From Asanoa siamensis (GTDB lineage Bacteria > Actinomycetota > Actinomycetes > Mycobacteriales > Micromonosporaceae), in assembly GCF_016862555.1 (NCBI RefSeq), contig NZ_BONE01000026.1:1-64000 (forward strand): 64,000 nt of DNA, given 5' to 3'. Shown here one piece after another: positions 32,951 through 41,613 of the stretch. A model generated the notes under the pieces. It saw only the letters and a program-made list of their open reading frames with translations, ran no database searches and was not told where the DNA came from. Numbering within the stretch: position 1 is the first letter of the stretch; every line of letters begins with the position of its first letter. The translations under genes and the position numbers were made by a program.

Positions 32951-35230
32951 ATGACCCAGGTCCGGTCCGCGGCCGCCGCCACGGTGCGCGCCGCCAGGCG
33001 CCTCTGGGTCGACGGCGCCGTGCGGCGGGGCGCCCGCGCGGCGGTCGTCGGGCCGGCCGTCTTCGCCGTCGGGCTCCTGGGCATCGGCAGCACCACGATC
33101 GGCACCTTCGCCATCATCGGCGCGTTCTGCATGCTGCTGCTCGTCGAGTTCGGCGGCCCGATGCGCGAGCGGATCCAGGCCGAGCTGGGGCTGATCCTGG
33201 TCGGCGGCGTGCTGATCGCCGTCGGCACGCTGATCTCACCGCACGTCTGGCTCGCCGCCCCGGTGATATTGCTGATCGCTTTCCTGATCCTGTTCTCGGG
33301 CGTGGTCAGCTCGGTGCTCGCCGGCGCCGGCGTCGCGCTGCTGCTCGCCGTGATCCTCGCCGTCTCCCTGCCCGCCGGTCCGAGCCAGGTCGTGCCGCGC
33401 CTGGCGGGCTGGGGGCTCGCGGCCGGCGCCTCGCTGCTGGCCGTCCGGTTCCTCTGGCCGGCGCCGGTCCGCGACCCGCTGCGCCCGCTGATCGTGGCCG
33501 CCTGCCGCGCCCTCGCCGAGACGCTGCACGCCGGCGCGCGGATCTGGCGCCACGACGGCCTGTCCCACGAGCGCTACACCGCCCTGGTCGACCGGGCCGA
33601 CGCGGCGGTGACCGCCCTGCACCGGAGCTTCCTGGCCACGCCCACCCGCCCCACGGGCCTCACCAGCTCGGCCCGTACCCGCGTGCGGCTGGTCGACGAG
33701 CTCGCCTGGATCCGCGACATCGCCCGGCATCGGGCCGCGCGGACCCCGGGCAGCGAAGCGGTCACCGCCGCCAAGGACGCCGCCGCCGACCTGCTGGACG
33801 AGGCCGCCGCGCTGCTGGAACGGCCGGACACCACGCCCGACGCGCTGCACGCCGCCCAACGCCGGCTCGACGCGGTGCTCGGCCAGGTGTCCCGCGCCGC
33901 CACGGGCAGCCGGCTGCCCGCGCCGTCCGGGGCCGGCGGTGACGGCCGCGCCGCGGAGTTCCTCAGCTCCCTCGAACCGAGCTTCCGGGTGCAGGAACTG
34001 GCGTACGCGATCCGGCTCGTCGCCCGCAACGTCGAGCTGAGCGTGGCGGCCGAGCGGCGCACCTGGGCGCAGCGCATCCTGGGCCAGCAGCCGGGCGGCC
34101 TCGCCGGGCCGTTCGCGACGGCCCGCGAGCGGGCGCTCGCCCACCTGCAGCGGCACTCCACCTGGCTGCACAACAGCCTGCGCGGCGCGGTCGGCGTCGC
34201 GGCGGCCGTCGTGGTCGTGCACTACGTCGGCGTACAACACTCGTTCTGGGTCATCTTCGGCGCCCTCTCCGTGCTGCGCTCGAACGCGCTGGCCACCGGC
34301 CAGAACGCGCTGCGGGCGATCGCCGGCACGGTCGTCGGGTTCGTGATCGGCGCGGTGATCCTGATCGGCATCGGCACCGACGTCGACGTGCTCTGGGGCC
34401 TGCTGCCGATCGCGATCCTGATGGCGGGGGTCGCGCCGGCGTTGATCTCGTTCACGGCCGGGCAGGCGGCGTTCACCGTCGCGCTGCTGATCCTGTTCAA
34501 CATCATCCAGCCGGCCGGCTGGGAGCTGGGGCTGATCCGGATCGAGGACATCGCGATCGGCGTGGGGATCAGCCTGCTGGTCGGGTTGCTGCTCTGGCCG
34601 CGCGGCGCGCGCAAGGAACTGCGGACCGCCCTGTCCGACGCGTACGAGGACAGCGCCCGTTACCTGCACGCGGCGGTGGAGTACGCGGCCGCCTGCTGCG
34701 ACGGCACCGCCCGCCCGCCGGCGCCGACCGCCCAAGCGCAGCGGGCCGCGGCCTCGTCTCGCCGCCTCGACGACACGTTCCGCACCTACCTGAGCGAGCG
34801 GGGCGCCAAGCCGATGCCGCTCGCGGAGATCACCAGCCTGGTCAACGGCGTGGCGGGGCTGCGGATCGCCGCCGACGCGGTGCTCGACCTGTGGCAGCGC
34901 GGCAACCCGTCCGCCGGCGACCGGGCCGCGGCCCGCGCCCTGCTGCTGCGGACCAGCCAGGAGGTCGAGAACTGGTACGCGGATCTGGCCGCCAGCATCG
35001 CCGGCGGGCGGGCCGCCCCCGCGCCCAGCCCGCCCGACCTGGTCGACGACGGTCGGCTGATCGAGGCCGTCCGCAGCGACCTGAGCGGCGGCGACGGCGC
35101 GGCGACCGCGACGGCGGTGCGGGTGATCTGGACCGCGGACCACCTCGACTCGGCCCGCCGGCTCGAGGTGACCCTCGCCGAGCCGGCCCGGCTCGCCACC
35201 GACACCCAGCCGCGGCCCGTCTCGGGTTGA
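32951..35230 (+). CDS. FUSC-family (aromatic acid exporter-like) membrane protein
   Basis: This protein of about 759 aa has two sets of closely packed membrane helices, at about 30-160 and 410-550. Each is followed by a large soluble helical domain, the layout of FUSC/YccS-type proteins related to the AaeB aromatic acid exporter. The second hydrophobic block has the family motif FWVIFGALSVLRSNALATGQ. The ATG at 32951 is assumed; in-frame TTG and GTG codons at 32930 and 32942 are alternatives. The substrate is unknown. Confidence 0.8.
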   Translation: MTQVRSAAAATVRAARRLWVDGAVRRGARAAVVGPAVFAVGLLGIGSTTIGTFAIIGAFCMLLLVEFGGPMRERIQAELGLILVGGVLIAVGTLISPHVWLAAPVILLIAFLILFSGVVSSVLAGAGVALLLAVILAVSLPAGPSQVVPRLAGWGLAAGASLLAVRFLWPAPVRDPLRPLIVAACRALAETLHAGARIWRHDGLSHERYTALVDRADAAVTALHRSFLATPTRPTGLTSSARTRVRLVDELAWIRDIARHRAARTPGSEAVTAAKDAAADLLDEAAALLERPDTTPDALHAAQRRLDAVLGQVSRAATGSRLPAPSGAGGDGRAAEFLSSLEPSFRVQELAYAIRLVARNVELSVAAERRTWAQRILGQQPGGLAGPFATARERALAHLQRHSTWLHNSLRGAVGVAAAVVVVHYVGVQHSFWVIFGALSVLRSNALATGQNALRAIAGTVVGFVIGAVILIGIGTDVDVLWGLLPIAILMAGVAPALISFTAGQAAFTVALLILFNIIQPAGWELGLIRIEDIAIGVGISLLVGLLLWPRGARKELRTALSDAYEDSARYLHAAVEYAAACCDGTARPPAPTAQAQRAAASSRRLDDTFRTYLSERGAKPMPLAEITSLVNGVAGLRIAADAVLDLWQRGNPSAGDRAAARALLLRTSQEVENWYADLAASIAGGRAAPAPSPPDLVDDGRLIEAVRSDLSGGDGAATATAVRVIWTADHLDSARRLEVTLAEPARLATDTQPRPVSG

Positions 35231-35237
35231 CGATCGA

Positions 35238-35254
35238 AGTTAAGGGCATTAGCT
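35238..35254. promoter_or_regulatory. Candidate operator upstream of the hydrolase-TetR pair
   Basis: AGTTAAGGGCATTAGCT is an inverted repeat with 6-base arms and one mismatch, in an AT-rich pocket of 30 bases directly before the hydrolase ATG. The TetR regulator encoded two genes along could bind here. Confidence 0.4.
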
Positions 35255-35256
35255 TT

Positions 35257-36075
35257 ATGGCTATGAGTACTAACTACCTCGACCGAGGCGCCGGCCGGCG
35301 CCTTGCCTACGACGTCACGGGCGACGGCCCGCTGGTGGTCGCCGTGCACGGCATGGGCGACCTCCGCTCGGTCTACCGCTTCACCGTCCCCGCCCTGGTC
35401 GACGCCGGCTACCGGGTCGCCACCTTCGACCTGCGCGGTCACGGCGACAGCTCGGACGGCTTCGACGCCTACGACGACGTGGCGGCCGCCGCCGACGCGC
35501 TCGCCCTGATCGACCACCTCGGCGGCGGGCCGGCCGCGCTCGTCGGCAACAGCCTGGGCGCCGGCGCCGCGGTCTACGCCGCCGCCGAGCGGCCCGACAC
35601 CGTCGCCGCCCTCGCCCTGCTCGGCCCGGTCGTGCGCGACCCGAAGCTGTCGGCCGCCGCCCGGCTGTCGATCTCGCTGCTGCTGCGCAAGCCGTGGGGT
35701 CCGGGCGCGTGGGCCGGTTACTACAAGCGGTACTACCCGGGCAACCCGCCCGCGGACCTGGCCGCGCACCAGGCCCGCATCAAGGAGAGCCTGCGCCGCG
35801 GCGACCACCTGGCGTCGTTCCGGGCCACGGCGGGCACCAGCCACGCGCCGGCCGAGCAGCGGTTGCCCCGGGTGACCGCGCCGGCCCTGGTCGTGATGGG
35901 CGACAAGGACCCCGACTGGCCCGACGCGGTCGCCGAGGCCCGGTGGGTCGCCGAGGCGGTGCGCGGCGAGCTCGTGCTCGTGCCGGGCGCCGGGCACTAC
36001 CCGATGGCCGAGCGGCCCGACCTGGTCAACCCCGCGCTGGTGACCTTCCTGGGCAAGGCGTTCGCGGGTGCCTAG
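35257..36075 (+). CDS. Alpha/beta hydrolase
   Basis: This 272-aa protein has the oxyanion HG pair (31-32), DLRGHGDS, the nucleophile elbow GNSLGAG with Ser99, a MGDKDPDWP acid block and the catalytic His in GAGHYPMAE. It is a typical cytosolic esterase or epoxide-hydrolase-like enzyme with unknown substrate. No ribosome site is visible before the ATGs at 35257 and 35263. The stop overlaps the start of the TetR gene by 8 bases, so the two are coupled. Confidence 0.85.
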   Translation: MAMSTNYLDRGAGRRLAYDVTGDGPLVVAVHGMGDLRSVYRFTVPALVDAGYRVATFDLRGHGDSSDGFDAYDDVAAAADALALIDHLGGGPAALVGNSLGAGAAVYAAAERPDTVAALALLGPVVRDPKLSAAARLSISLLLRKPWGPGAWAGYYKRYYPGNPPADLAAHQARIKESLRRGDHLASFRATAGTSHAPAEQRLPRVTAPALVVMGDKDPDWPDAVAEARWVAEAVRGELVLVPGAGHYPMAERPDLVNPALVTFLGKAFAGA

Positions 36076-36634
36076 GGCCGGCCTGACGCCGGCCACGGTG
36101 GTCGACGAGGCGGCCCGCCTCGCCGACGAGGTCGGCCTGGACCGGCTCACCCTGGCCCAGGTGGCCAGCCGGCTCGGGGTGAGTTTGCCCAGCCTCTACA
36201 AGCACGTGCCCGGCCTCGACGGGCTGCGCCGGCTGCTGGCGTTGCGCGGCATCCGGGAGCTGACCGCGGCGACCACCACGGCCGCGGTCGGCCGCAGCGG
36301 GCCGGCCGCGCTGCGGGCCGTCGCCGTCGCCTACCGGGACTACGCCCGCGCCCACCCGGGTCCCTACGCCGCGTCGCTACGCGCCCCGGACCCCGGTGAC
36401 GCGGAATACCAGGCCGCGGCCGAGGGCGCGGTCGCCGTGTTCCTCGCGGTCCTCGACGGGTACGGCCTGAGCGGCGACCGCGCGATCGACGCGACCCGGG
36501 TTGCCCGCAGCGCCCTGCACGGCTTCGTCGCGATCGACGCCGCCGCCGGGTTCGGCCTGCCGCTCAGCCTCGACTCCTCGTTCGAGCAGCTCGTCGCCGC
36601 CCTCGACCGCGCCCTGACGAGCTGGCCGCGGTAG
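36068..36634 (+). CDS. TetR-family regulator (WHG-domain type)
   Basis: This 188-aa protein has a TetR HTH (LTLAQVASRLGVSLPSLYKH) and a C-terminal domain with HGFVAIDAAAGFGLP, as in the WHG subgroup. The GTG start lies inside the last codons of the hydrolase gene, so its translation depends on that gene. It is the likely repressor of this unit. Confidence 0.83.
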   Translation: MPRAGLTPATVVDEAARLADEVGLDRLTLAQVASRLGVSLPSLYKHVPGLDGLRRLLALRGIRELTAATTTAAVGRSGPAALRAVAVAYRDYARAHPGPYAASLRAPDPGDAEYQAAAEGAVAVFLAVLDGYGLSGDRAIDATRVARSALHGFVAIDAAAGFGLPLSLDSSFEQLVAALDRALTSWPR

Positions 36635-36638
36635 GCGC

Positions 36639-37862
36639 TCAGCCGAGCAGCTTGTCGACCAGGGCGCTGCCGAACTTGCCGCCGGGGTCCACCCGGGCGC
36701 GCAGTGCGCGGAAGTCCGCCATCCGCGGGTAGAGGTCGGCCACGTCGGTGGTGACGAAGCACTTGCCCCAGTGCGGGCGGGCGCCGAGCGGCAGCAGCAC
36801 GGCCTCGATGTCGGGCAGCAGCGCGTACACCCGCTCGATGTCCTTGACCCAGGTGAAGTGGATCCCGACCACGTCGGTGCCGTACGCGCAGCTCAGCCAC
36901 AGGTCGTCGGCGGCCACCGTGCGGACCTCGGTGATCTGCAGGAGCTCGGAGATCCGCCGGCCGAGCGGCCGCAGTCCCGCGAACGCCTCCTGCACCGCCG
37001 ACCGGGGCAGCAGGTATTCGCTCTGCAGCTCCTCGCCCCGGCTCGGGGTGAAGGCCAGCTTGAAGTGCGGCAGCCGGTCGTGCCACGGGCCGGGCATGCC
37101 CTGCTGGCCCGTGACCGCCTCGGTGGTCGCGCCGGCCAGCATGTGCACGGGCTCGTCGGCCGGCGCCACGCCGAACAGCTCGCCCGGCAGGTCGCCGCGG
37201 CTCTTGAGCCAGACCTGCGCGATCCGGTCGCTGGCCCAGTCGAGGAACAGGCTCACGCTGTAGGCGGCGCCGGTCAGCGCGTCGAAGTCGGTCTCGGCCC
37301 GGCTCCACGGCAGGTCGCGGTAGACCGCCTGGCGGATCACATAGGACGGTTCGATGTCGAGCGTGACCCGGGTCACCACGCCCAGGGCGCCGATCGCGAC
37401 CACGCTGCCCGCGAAGTCCGGCTCGCCCCGGCTGACCCGGCGCAGCGCGCCGTCGGGGCCGATGATCTCGACCGCGCGGACGGCCGCCGCCAGCGAACCG
37501 GTCCGGTTCCCCGAACCGTGCGTGCCGGTCGCCACCGCGCCCGCGACCGAGATGTGCGGCAGCGAGGCCATGGTCGCCAGCGCCCAGCCTCGCGCGTCGA
37601 GCGCGATCGCGACCTCGCCGTAGCGGGCGCCGCCGGCCACCGTGGCGGTGCCGGCGGCCTCGTCGATCTCGAGGTCCATCGGCAGCCCGGTGGTCGACAG
37701 CAGCAGGCCGGGGGTGTCGGCGAGACCGGTGAACGTGTGCCGGGTGCCGAGGGCGCGGACCCGGTCGGCGCCGGCGACCAGCTCACGGGCCTCGTCGATC
37801 GTCGAGGGGTGGGCCAGCCGCGCGGCGCCGTACCGGTGGCTGGATGCCCAGTTGAACTCCAT
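36639..37862 (-). CDS. Alditol oxidase (FAD-linked, AldO-like)
   Basis: This 407-aa protein matches the Streptomyces alditol/xylitol oxidase family along its whole length. RALGTRHTF places His42 at the site of covalent FAD attachment. MASLPHISVAGAVATGTHGSG is the FAD-domain signature (given here only in part as a label), and RPHWGK near the C-terminus is part of the active site. The enzyme oxidises a terminal alcohol of sugar alcohols and makes hydrogen peroxide. The start at 37862 fits the AldO N-terminus (FNWA). The MHYT gene upstream ends 20 bases before it, so they may share a transcript. Confidence 0.85.
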   Translation of the reverse strand: MEFNWASSHRYGAARLAHPSTIDEARELVAGADRVRALGTRHTFTGLADTPGLLLSTTGLPMDLEIDEAAGTATVAGGARYGEVAIALDARGWALATMASLPHISVAGAVATGTHGSGNRTGSLAAAVRAVEIIGPDGALRRVSRGEPDFAGSVVAIGALGVVTRVTLDIEPSYVIRQAVYRDLPWSRAETDFDALTGAAYSVSLFLDWASDRIAQVWLKSRGDLPGELFGVAPADEPVHMLAGATTEAVTGQQGMPGPWHDRLPHFKLAFTPSRGEELQSEYLLPRSAVQEAFAGLRPLGRRISELLQITEVRTVAADDLWLSCAYGTDVVGIHFTWVKDIERVYALLPDIEAVLLPLGARPHWGKCFVTTDVADLYPRMADFRALRARVDPGGKFGSALVDKLLG

Positions 37863-37881
37863 GAGCACCAACCGTAAAGGC

Positions 37882-38775
37882 TCAGCGGCGGCTCTGGAAC
37901 CGGGACGCCAGGCCGTTGGGGTCGGCCGCGGGCGGCTTGGGAGCGGTCTTGGCGGCCAGGCCGTGGGGGTCGGGCGCCGGCGCCTGGCCCGTCGCGCTGT
38001 CGAGCCGGTCGGCCATCCGGCTCTGGAGGTATTCGGCACCGGCCCGGTCGTCGGCCGTCGGCGCGGCGAGCACCGCGTAGACCAGGCCGATGACGACGAG
38101 GATCACCGCGAGCACGATCGGCACCAGCAGGTTCGAGGCCGTGGCGCCCGACATCGTGTTCTGCTCCTCGTGCAGGGTCGCCGACATCGAGTACATGCCG
38201 GTGAAGTGCATGCCGTTGACCGCGACGCCCATCACCAGGGCGGAGGCCGTGACGGCGAGGGCGCCCCTGACGTTGGTGGCCAGCCAGAGCGCGACGGCCG
38301 CCGCGACCACGGCGATCGCGATCGACAGGCCGACGCGGGTGGCGTCGTAATGCACGTCGGCGTTCAGTCGCATGGCGGCCATGCCGGTGTAATGCATCGC
38401 CGCGACGCCGAGGCCGGCGACCACTCCGCCGACGAGCACCTTGAGCAGCATGGGCCGGCCCATGCCGGCGATGAACAGGCCGATGCCGACCATCACGATG
38501 GCGAGCAGCGCACTCGCGGCGGTCAAGCCGATGTCGTAACGGATGGGGGCACCGGTGACCGAAAAGCCGAGCATCGCCATGAAATGCATGCTCCAAATGG
38601 CCGTTCCGCCGATAGCCCACGCCGCCAACATGAGCCACCACGCGCGTTGTGCCGTGCCGTGCGCCTCCCGCGCCCGCTGGGCGCAAATCAGGCCGAGCAC
38701 CGAGCCCAGCACCGACAGCGCATAGCTCAGAGCTGGGGTGATCCAGCCATACCCGAATTGGTCAATGTGCGCCAT
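37882..38775 (-). CDS. MHYT-domain integral membrane sensor
   Basis: This 297-aa protein has seven to eight hydrophobic helices and three MHYT-type motifs: WSMHFMAM, AMHYTGM and GMHFTGM. The His and Met residues are thought to hold copper and sense gases such as oxygen, CO or NO. Many relatives carry GGDEF or EAL domains, but this one ends in a soluble tail of about 60 residues with two similar DP(H/N)GLA segments and no enzymatic domain. It therefore probably signals by protein contact or acts in the membrane. Confidence 0.87.
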   Translation of the reverse strand: MAHIDQFGYGWITPALSYALSVLGSVLGLICAQRAREAHGTAQRAWWLMLAAWAIGGTAIWSMHFMAMLGFSVTGAPIRYDIGLTAASALLAIVMVGIGLFIAGMGRPMLLKVLVGGVVAGLGVAAMHYTGMAAMRLNADVHYDATRVGLSIAIAVVAAAVALWLATNVRGALAVTASALVMGVAVNGMHFTGMYSMSATLHEEQNTMSGATASNLLVPIVLAVILVVIGLVYAVLAAPTADDRAGAEYLQSRMADRLDSATGQAPAPDPHGLAAKTAPKPPAADPNGLASRFQSRR

Positions 38776-38878
38776 TATCCGCTTCCATAAAGTCCGGCCT
38801 TCTTGGTTGCGAGATCAACAATGTCCTACCGATGAGACGATCACCATGACACTTTCGGCCAGAAACCGCAGCGTGACA
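38776..38878. other. Intergenic gap with no recognised feature
   Basis: The gap between the MHYT gene and the end of the HTH regulator gene is of lower GC than its surroundings and would contain the MHYT promoter. I see no clear operator or gene. Confidence 0.5.
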
Positions 38879-39793
38879 TCAGGCTGACTGCGCGACGGCG
38901 GTCAATGCGTCGCGTTGGGCGGCGGTGAGCCGGGGCGTCGCGACATAACGCGCGCCGCGAATCCGGCGCACCAGCACCGGACCTGTCAGGTCGGCGCGGC
39001 GAACGGCGTCGTGCAGGGCGGCCTCGACGCGGTCGGCCGGCCAGGCGAGCCCGGTGGCCAGCGCGGCGCGCGTCAACGGGCCACCGACCTGCACCAACGC
39101 GGCCGTGACGGTGCGCACGTCGCCGACCGCGGCGTCGTCCGGGCCGCCGGACATGTCGTCGGCGAGCCGGCCGAAGAACCCACCCATCTCCCCGAGCCGG
39201 GCGCCGGTGGGCGTGTCCGCGCCGAACAGGACGGCACCGCGGGCGGCCGCGTCGGCCCACAGGAGGTGGACCTTCGCGTTGCCGGCCCAGGCGCGCAGCC
39301 AGACGTCGTCGTCGACCACGTAGCGTTCCCGCCGGCCGAGCCGCTCGCGGCGGAGCAGGTCGAGCGCCGCGAGGTAGCCGACCGCCTTGGACACCGACGC
39401 CGGGCTGACCCGCAGCCGCTCCACGAGGTCGGCGGCGGTGAGCGCGCCGGTGTCGCTGGTGTAGAGGCTGGACAGCACGCGGGCCACCATCCGCGGGATG
39501 CCGGCCGCCGCGAGCAGGTCGGCGAACTCCTCGACGAACGCCTGCCGCGCCTCGGCGTCGTCGGGCCGGTCGGCACGGACCGTCGCCGGTTGCCGCCGGC
39601 GGGCCCGGCGGGCGGTCGCCCGGTGCGCCCGGTCGGCGGTGTAACCGCGGGCGCCACCGTTGCGGGACACCTCCCGGGTCACCGTCGAGGTCGGCCGGCC
39701 GAGCCCGCGGGCGATCTCCGCGTAGCCGTGGCCGTCCGAGAGCCCGGCCGCGATCGCGACCCGCTCGTCGTGCGTCAGCCTGCCGCCCGGCAT
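38879..39793 (-). CDS. Fused regulator: IS30-type HTH plus MarR/GbsR-like winged helix
   Basis: This 304-aa protein begins with an HTH of the kind found at the N-terminus of IS30 transposases (LTHDERVAIAAGLSDGHGYA, then ARGLGRPTSTVTREVSRNGG). An Arg-rich linker follows, and from about residue 100 a MarR/GbsR-like winged helix (RVSPASVSKAVGYLAALDLL). There is no transposase catalytic domain. The start at 39793 is well supported by GGAGG 5 bases upstream. It is divergent from an ABC exporter, and the gap contains two long repeated inverted elements, so it probably controls that exporter and itself. Confidence 0.78.
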   Translation of the reverse strand: MPGGRLTHDERVAIAAGLSDGHGYAEIARGLGRPTSTVTREVSRNGGARGYTADRAHRATARRARRRQPATVRADRPDDAEARQAFVEEFADLLAAAGIPRMVARVLSSLYTSDTGALTAADLVERLRVSPASVSKAVGYLAALDLLRRERLGRRERYVVDDDVWLRAWAGNAKVHLLWADAAARGAVLFGADTPTGARLGEMGGFFGRLADDMSGGPDDAAVGDVRTVTAALVQVGGPLTRAALATGLAWPADRVEAALHDAVRRADLTGPVLVRRIRGARYVATPRLTAAQRDALTAVAQSA

Positions 39794-39802
39794 CGCGACC
39801 TC

Positions 39803-39832
39803 CGTTGCGTTCACCGTCATCCCATTGCAACG
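39803..39832. promoter_or_regulatory. Long inverted element, copy 1
   Basis: CGTTGC and GCAACG form outer arms separated by 18 bases. The unit is repeated 3 bases further on with most positions conserved. It is a candidate binding site for the fused HTH regulator and overlaps its own leader. Confidence 0.55.
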
Positions 39833-39835
39833 GCC

Positions 39836-39866
39836 CGTTGCGTACACCCTCATCGCCATTGCAATG
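39836..39866. promoter_or_regulatory. Long inverted element, copy 2
   Basis: CGTTGC and GCAATG form the outer arms of a 31-base unit similar to copy 1. The right arm of copy 1 and the left arm of copy 2 also make a perfect palindrome (GCAACGGCCCGTTGC, 39827-39841). Copy 2 ends 36 bases before the -35 of the exporter promoter. Confidence 0.55.
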
Positions 39867-39902
39867 ATTCCTTGATTTCCTTGTCAGCAAACGACTCTAG
39901 CG

Positions 39903-39931
39903 TTGACGGCACCGTAAACGAAAACTACCGT
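39903..39931 (+). promoter_or_regulatory. Sigma-70-type promoter of the ABC exporter
   Basis: TTGACG (39903-39908) and TACCGT (39926-39931) are separated by an optimal 17 bases. The ATG is 9 bases after the -10, so the transcript would have almost no leader. This is the clearest housekeeping-type promoter in the window. Confidence 0.65.
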
Positions 39932-39939
39932 CCGCCGGT

Positions 39940-40785
39940 ATGACGACGACGGTCATCGACGTCGACGGCATCCGGATGCGGTACGGCGCGACCGAGGTGC
40001 TGCACGACGTGACGTTCCAGGTCGGCGCCGGCGAGACGGTGGCCCTCCTCGGCCCCAACGGCGCGGGCAAGACCACCACGATCGAGATCCTGGAGGGGTT
40101 CCGGCGCCGGACCGCCGGGCGGGTCGCGGTGCTCGGCACCGACCCGTTCCTCGGCGGCGACGACTGGCGCGCCCGGGTCGGCATCGTGCTGCAGTCCTGG
40201 CGCGACCACGCGAAGTGGCGGGTCCGGGAACTGCTGGCGCACCTGGCCGGCTACTACCCGCGGCCCTGGCCGGTCGACCCGCTGCTCGCCGCCGTCGGGC
40301 TCACCGACCAGGCGGGCCAGAAGATCCGGACCCTCTCCGGCGGCCAGCGCCGCCGCCTCGACGTGGCGATCGGCGTGGTCGGCCGGCCCGACGTGCTCTT
40401 CCTCGACGAGCCCACCGCCGGCTTCGACCCCGTCGCCCGGCGCGAGTTCCACGACCTGGTCGCGGGCCTGGAGACCACGGTGCTGCTGACCACCCACGAC
40501 CTCGACGAGGCGGCGCGGCTCGCGGACCGGATCGTCATCCTCGACCAGGGACGGGTGGTGGCGTCCGGGTCGCCGGACCGGCTCGCCCAGTCGATCGTCG
40601 GTGCCGACGAGGTCCGCTGGCGCGTCGGGGACGCGCGTTTCACCCGCTCGACGCCCGATTCGACGGCCTTCGTCCGCGACCTGTTCGCCACCCACGGCGC
40701 GGCGCTCGCGGACCTCGAGGTGCGCCGCGCCTCGCTCGAGGCGACCTACCTGACCCTGGTGCGGAAGGCCGAGGTGACCCGATGA
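39940..40785 (+). CDS. ABC transporter ATP-binding protein
   Basis: This 281-aa protein has Walker A GPNGAGKTT (38-46), the LSGGQRRRLDVA signature, Walker B LFLDEPTAGFDP and a switch His in TTHDLDEA. It is of the DrrA/CcmA type used by two-subunit exporters for drugs, lipids or polysaccharides. It is coupled to the permease gene by a 4-base ATGA overlap. It would power export by the downstream permease. Confidence 0.92.
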   Translation: MTTTVIDVDGIRMRYGATEVLHDVTFQVGAGETVALLGPNGAGKTTTIEILEGFRRRTAGRVAVLGTDPFLGGDDWRARVGIVLQSWRDHAKWRVRELLAHLAGYYPRPWPVDPLLAAVGLTDQAGQKIRTLSGGQRRRLDVAIGVVGRPDVLFLDEPTAGFDPVARREFHDLVAGLETTVLLTTHDLDEAARLADRIVILDQGRVVASGSPDRLAQSIVGADEVRWRVGDARFTRSTPDSTAFVRDLFATHGAALADLEVRRASLEATYLTLVRKAEVTR

Positions 40786-41600
40786 CCCTGCGCAACGGCT
40801 GGCGGCGCGGCCTGATCCTGCTCCGCCAGTCGTTCGCCAACGGCGCCGAGATCTTCTCGCACGTCCTCTGGCCGGCGCTGATGGTCGGCGCCGTTGTCGC
40901 CCTGCGCGGCCGCGAGTTCGGCGCCTTCTCGCTGGGCGCGCTCGCGGTGCCGAGCATCCTCGGGATGAACGCCGCCTTCGGCATGATCTCGCTGAGCCAG
41001 CAGCTCACCGCCGACCGCGAGGACGGCACGCTGCTGCGCGCCCGGGCGACACCGCACGGCATGCCCGCGTACCTGATCGGCACCCTGCTCCTCGTCGGCG
41101 GCGGTCTCCTCGCCGACCTGGTCATCTTCCTCGTCCCGGCCGCGCTGCTCGTGCCGGGCCTGGTCACCGGCGGCTGGCCCGCCGTGATCGGGCTGCTGGC
41201 CCTGGCCATGGTGGCCACCCTGCCGCTCGGCATCGTGCTCGGCGCGGCGTTCGGCAGCGCCCGCGGCCAGAGCCTGCTCACCCTGCCGATCCTCGGCGTC
41301 GTGGCGATCTCCGGCATCTTCTATCCGCTCGCGGCCCTGCCGGGCTGGCTGCAGGCGGTCGCGCAGGTCTTCCCGTTCTACTGGCTCGGCCTCGGCATGC
41401 GCGCGGCCCTGCTCCCGGACGCGGCCGTGGTGGTCGAGATCGGCGACTCCGGGCGCCACCTGGAGACGCTCGGCGTGCTCGGCGCCTGGGCGGTCGCGGG
41501 GCTGCTGCTCGCGCCGCCGGTGCTGCGCCGGATGGCCCGGCGGGAGTCCGGCTCGCTGGTGGCGGCCCGACGCGACCGCGCGCTGCAGCGCGTGGGGTGA
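40782..41600 (+). CDS. ABC transporter permease (ABC-2 type)
   Basis: This 272-aa protein has six hydrophobic helices and the ABC-2 arrangement, with QLTADREDGTLLRARATPHG in the first cytoplasmic region and GIFYPLAALPGWLQ before the last pair of helices. It forms the membrane channel for the ATPase encoded just upstream. The exported compound is unknown. The start ATG overlaps the ATPase stop. Confidence 0.9.
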   Translation: MTLRNGWRRGLILLRQSFANGAEIFSHVLWPALMVGAVVALRGREFGAFSLGALAVPSILGMNAAFGMISLSQQLTADREDGTLLRARATPHGMPAYLIGTLLLVGGGLLADLVIFLVPAALLVPGLVTGGWPAVIGLLALAMVATLPLGIVLGAAFGSARGQSLLTLPILGVVAISGIFYPLAALPGWLQAVAQVFPFYWLGLGMRAALLPDAAVVVEIGDSGRHLETLGVLGAWAVAGLLLAPPVLRRMARRESGSLVAARRDRALQRVG

Positions 41601-41613
41601 TAGGAAGCTCCGC

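Noticed and set aside
38879-39793. IS30-family transposase
   Set aside because: Only the N-terminal HTH resembles IS30. The rest is a MarR-like winged helix with no DDE catalytic region and no terminal inverted repeats.
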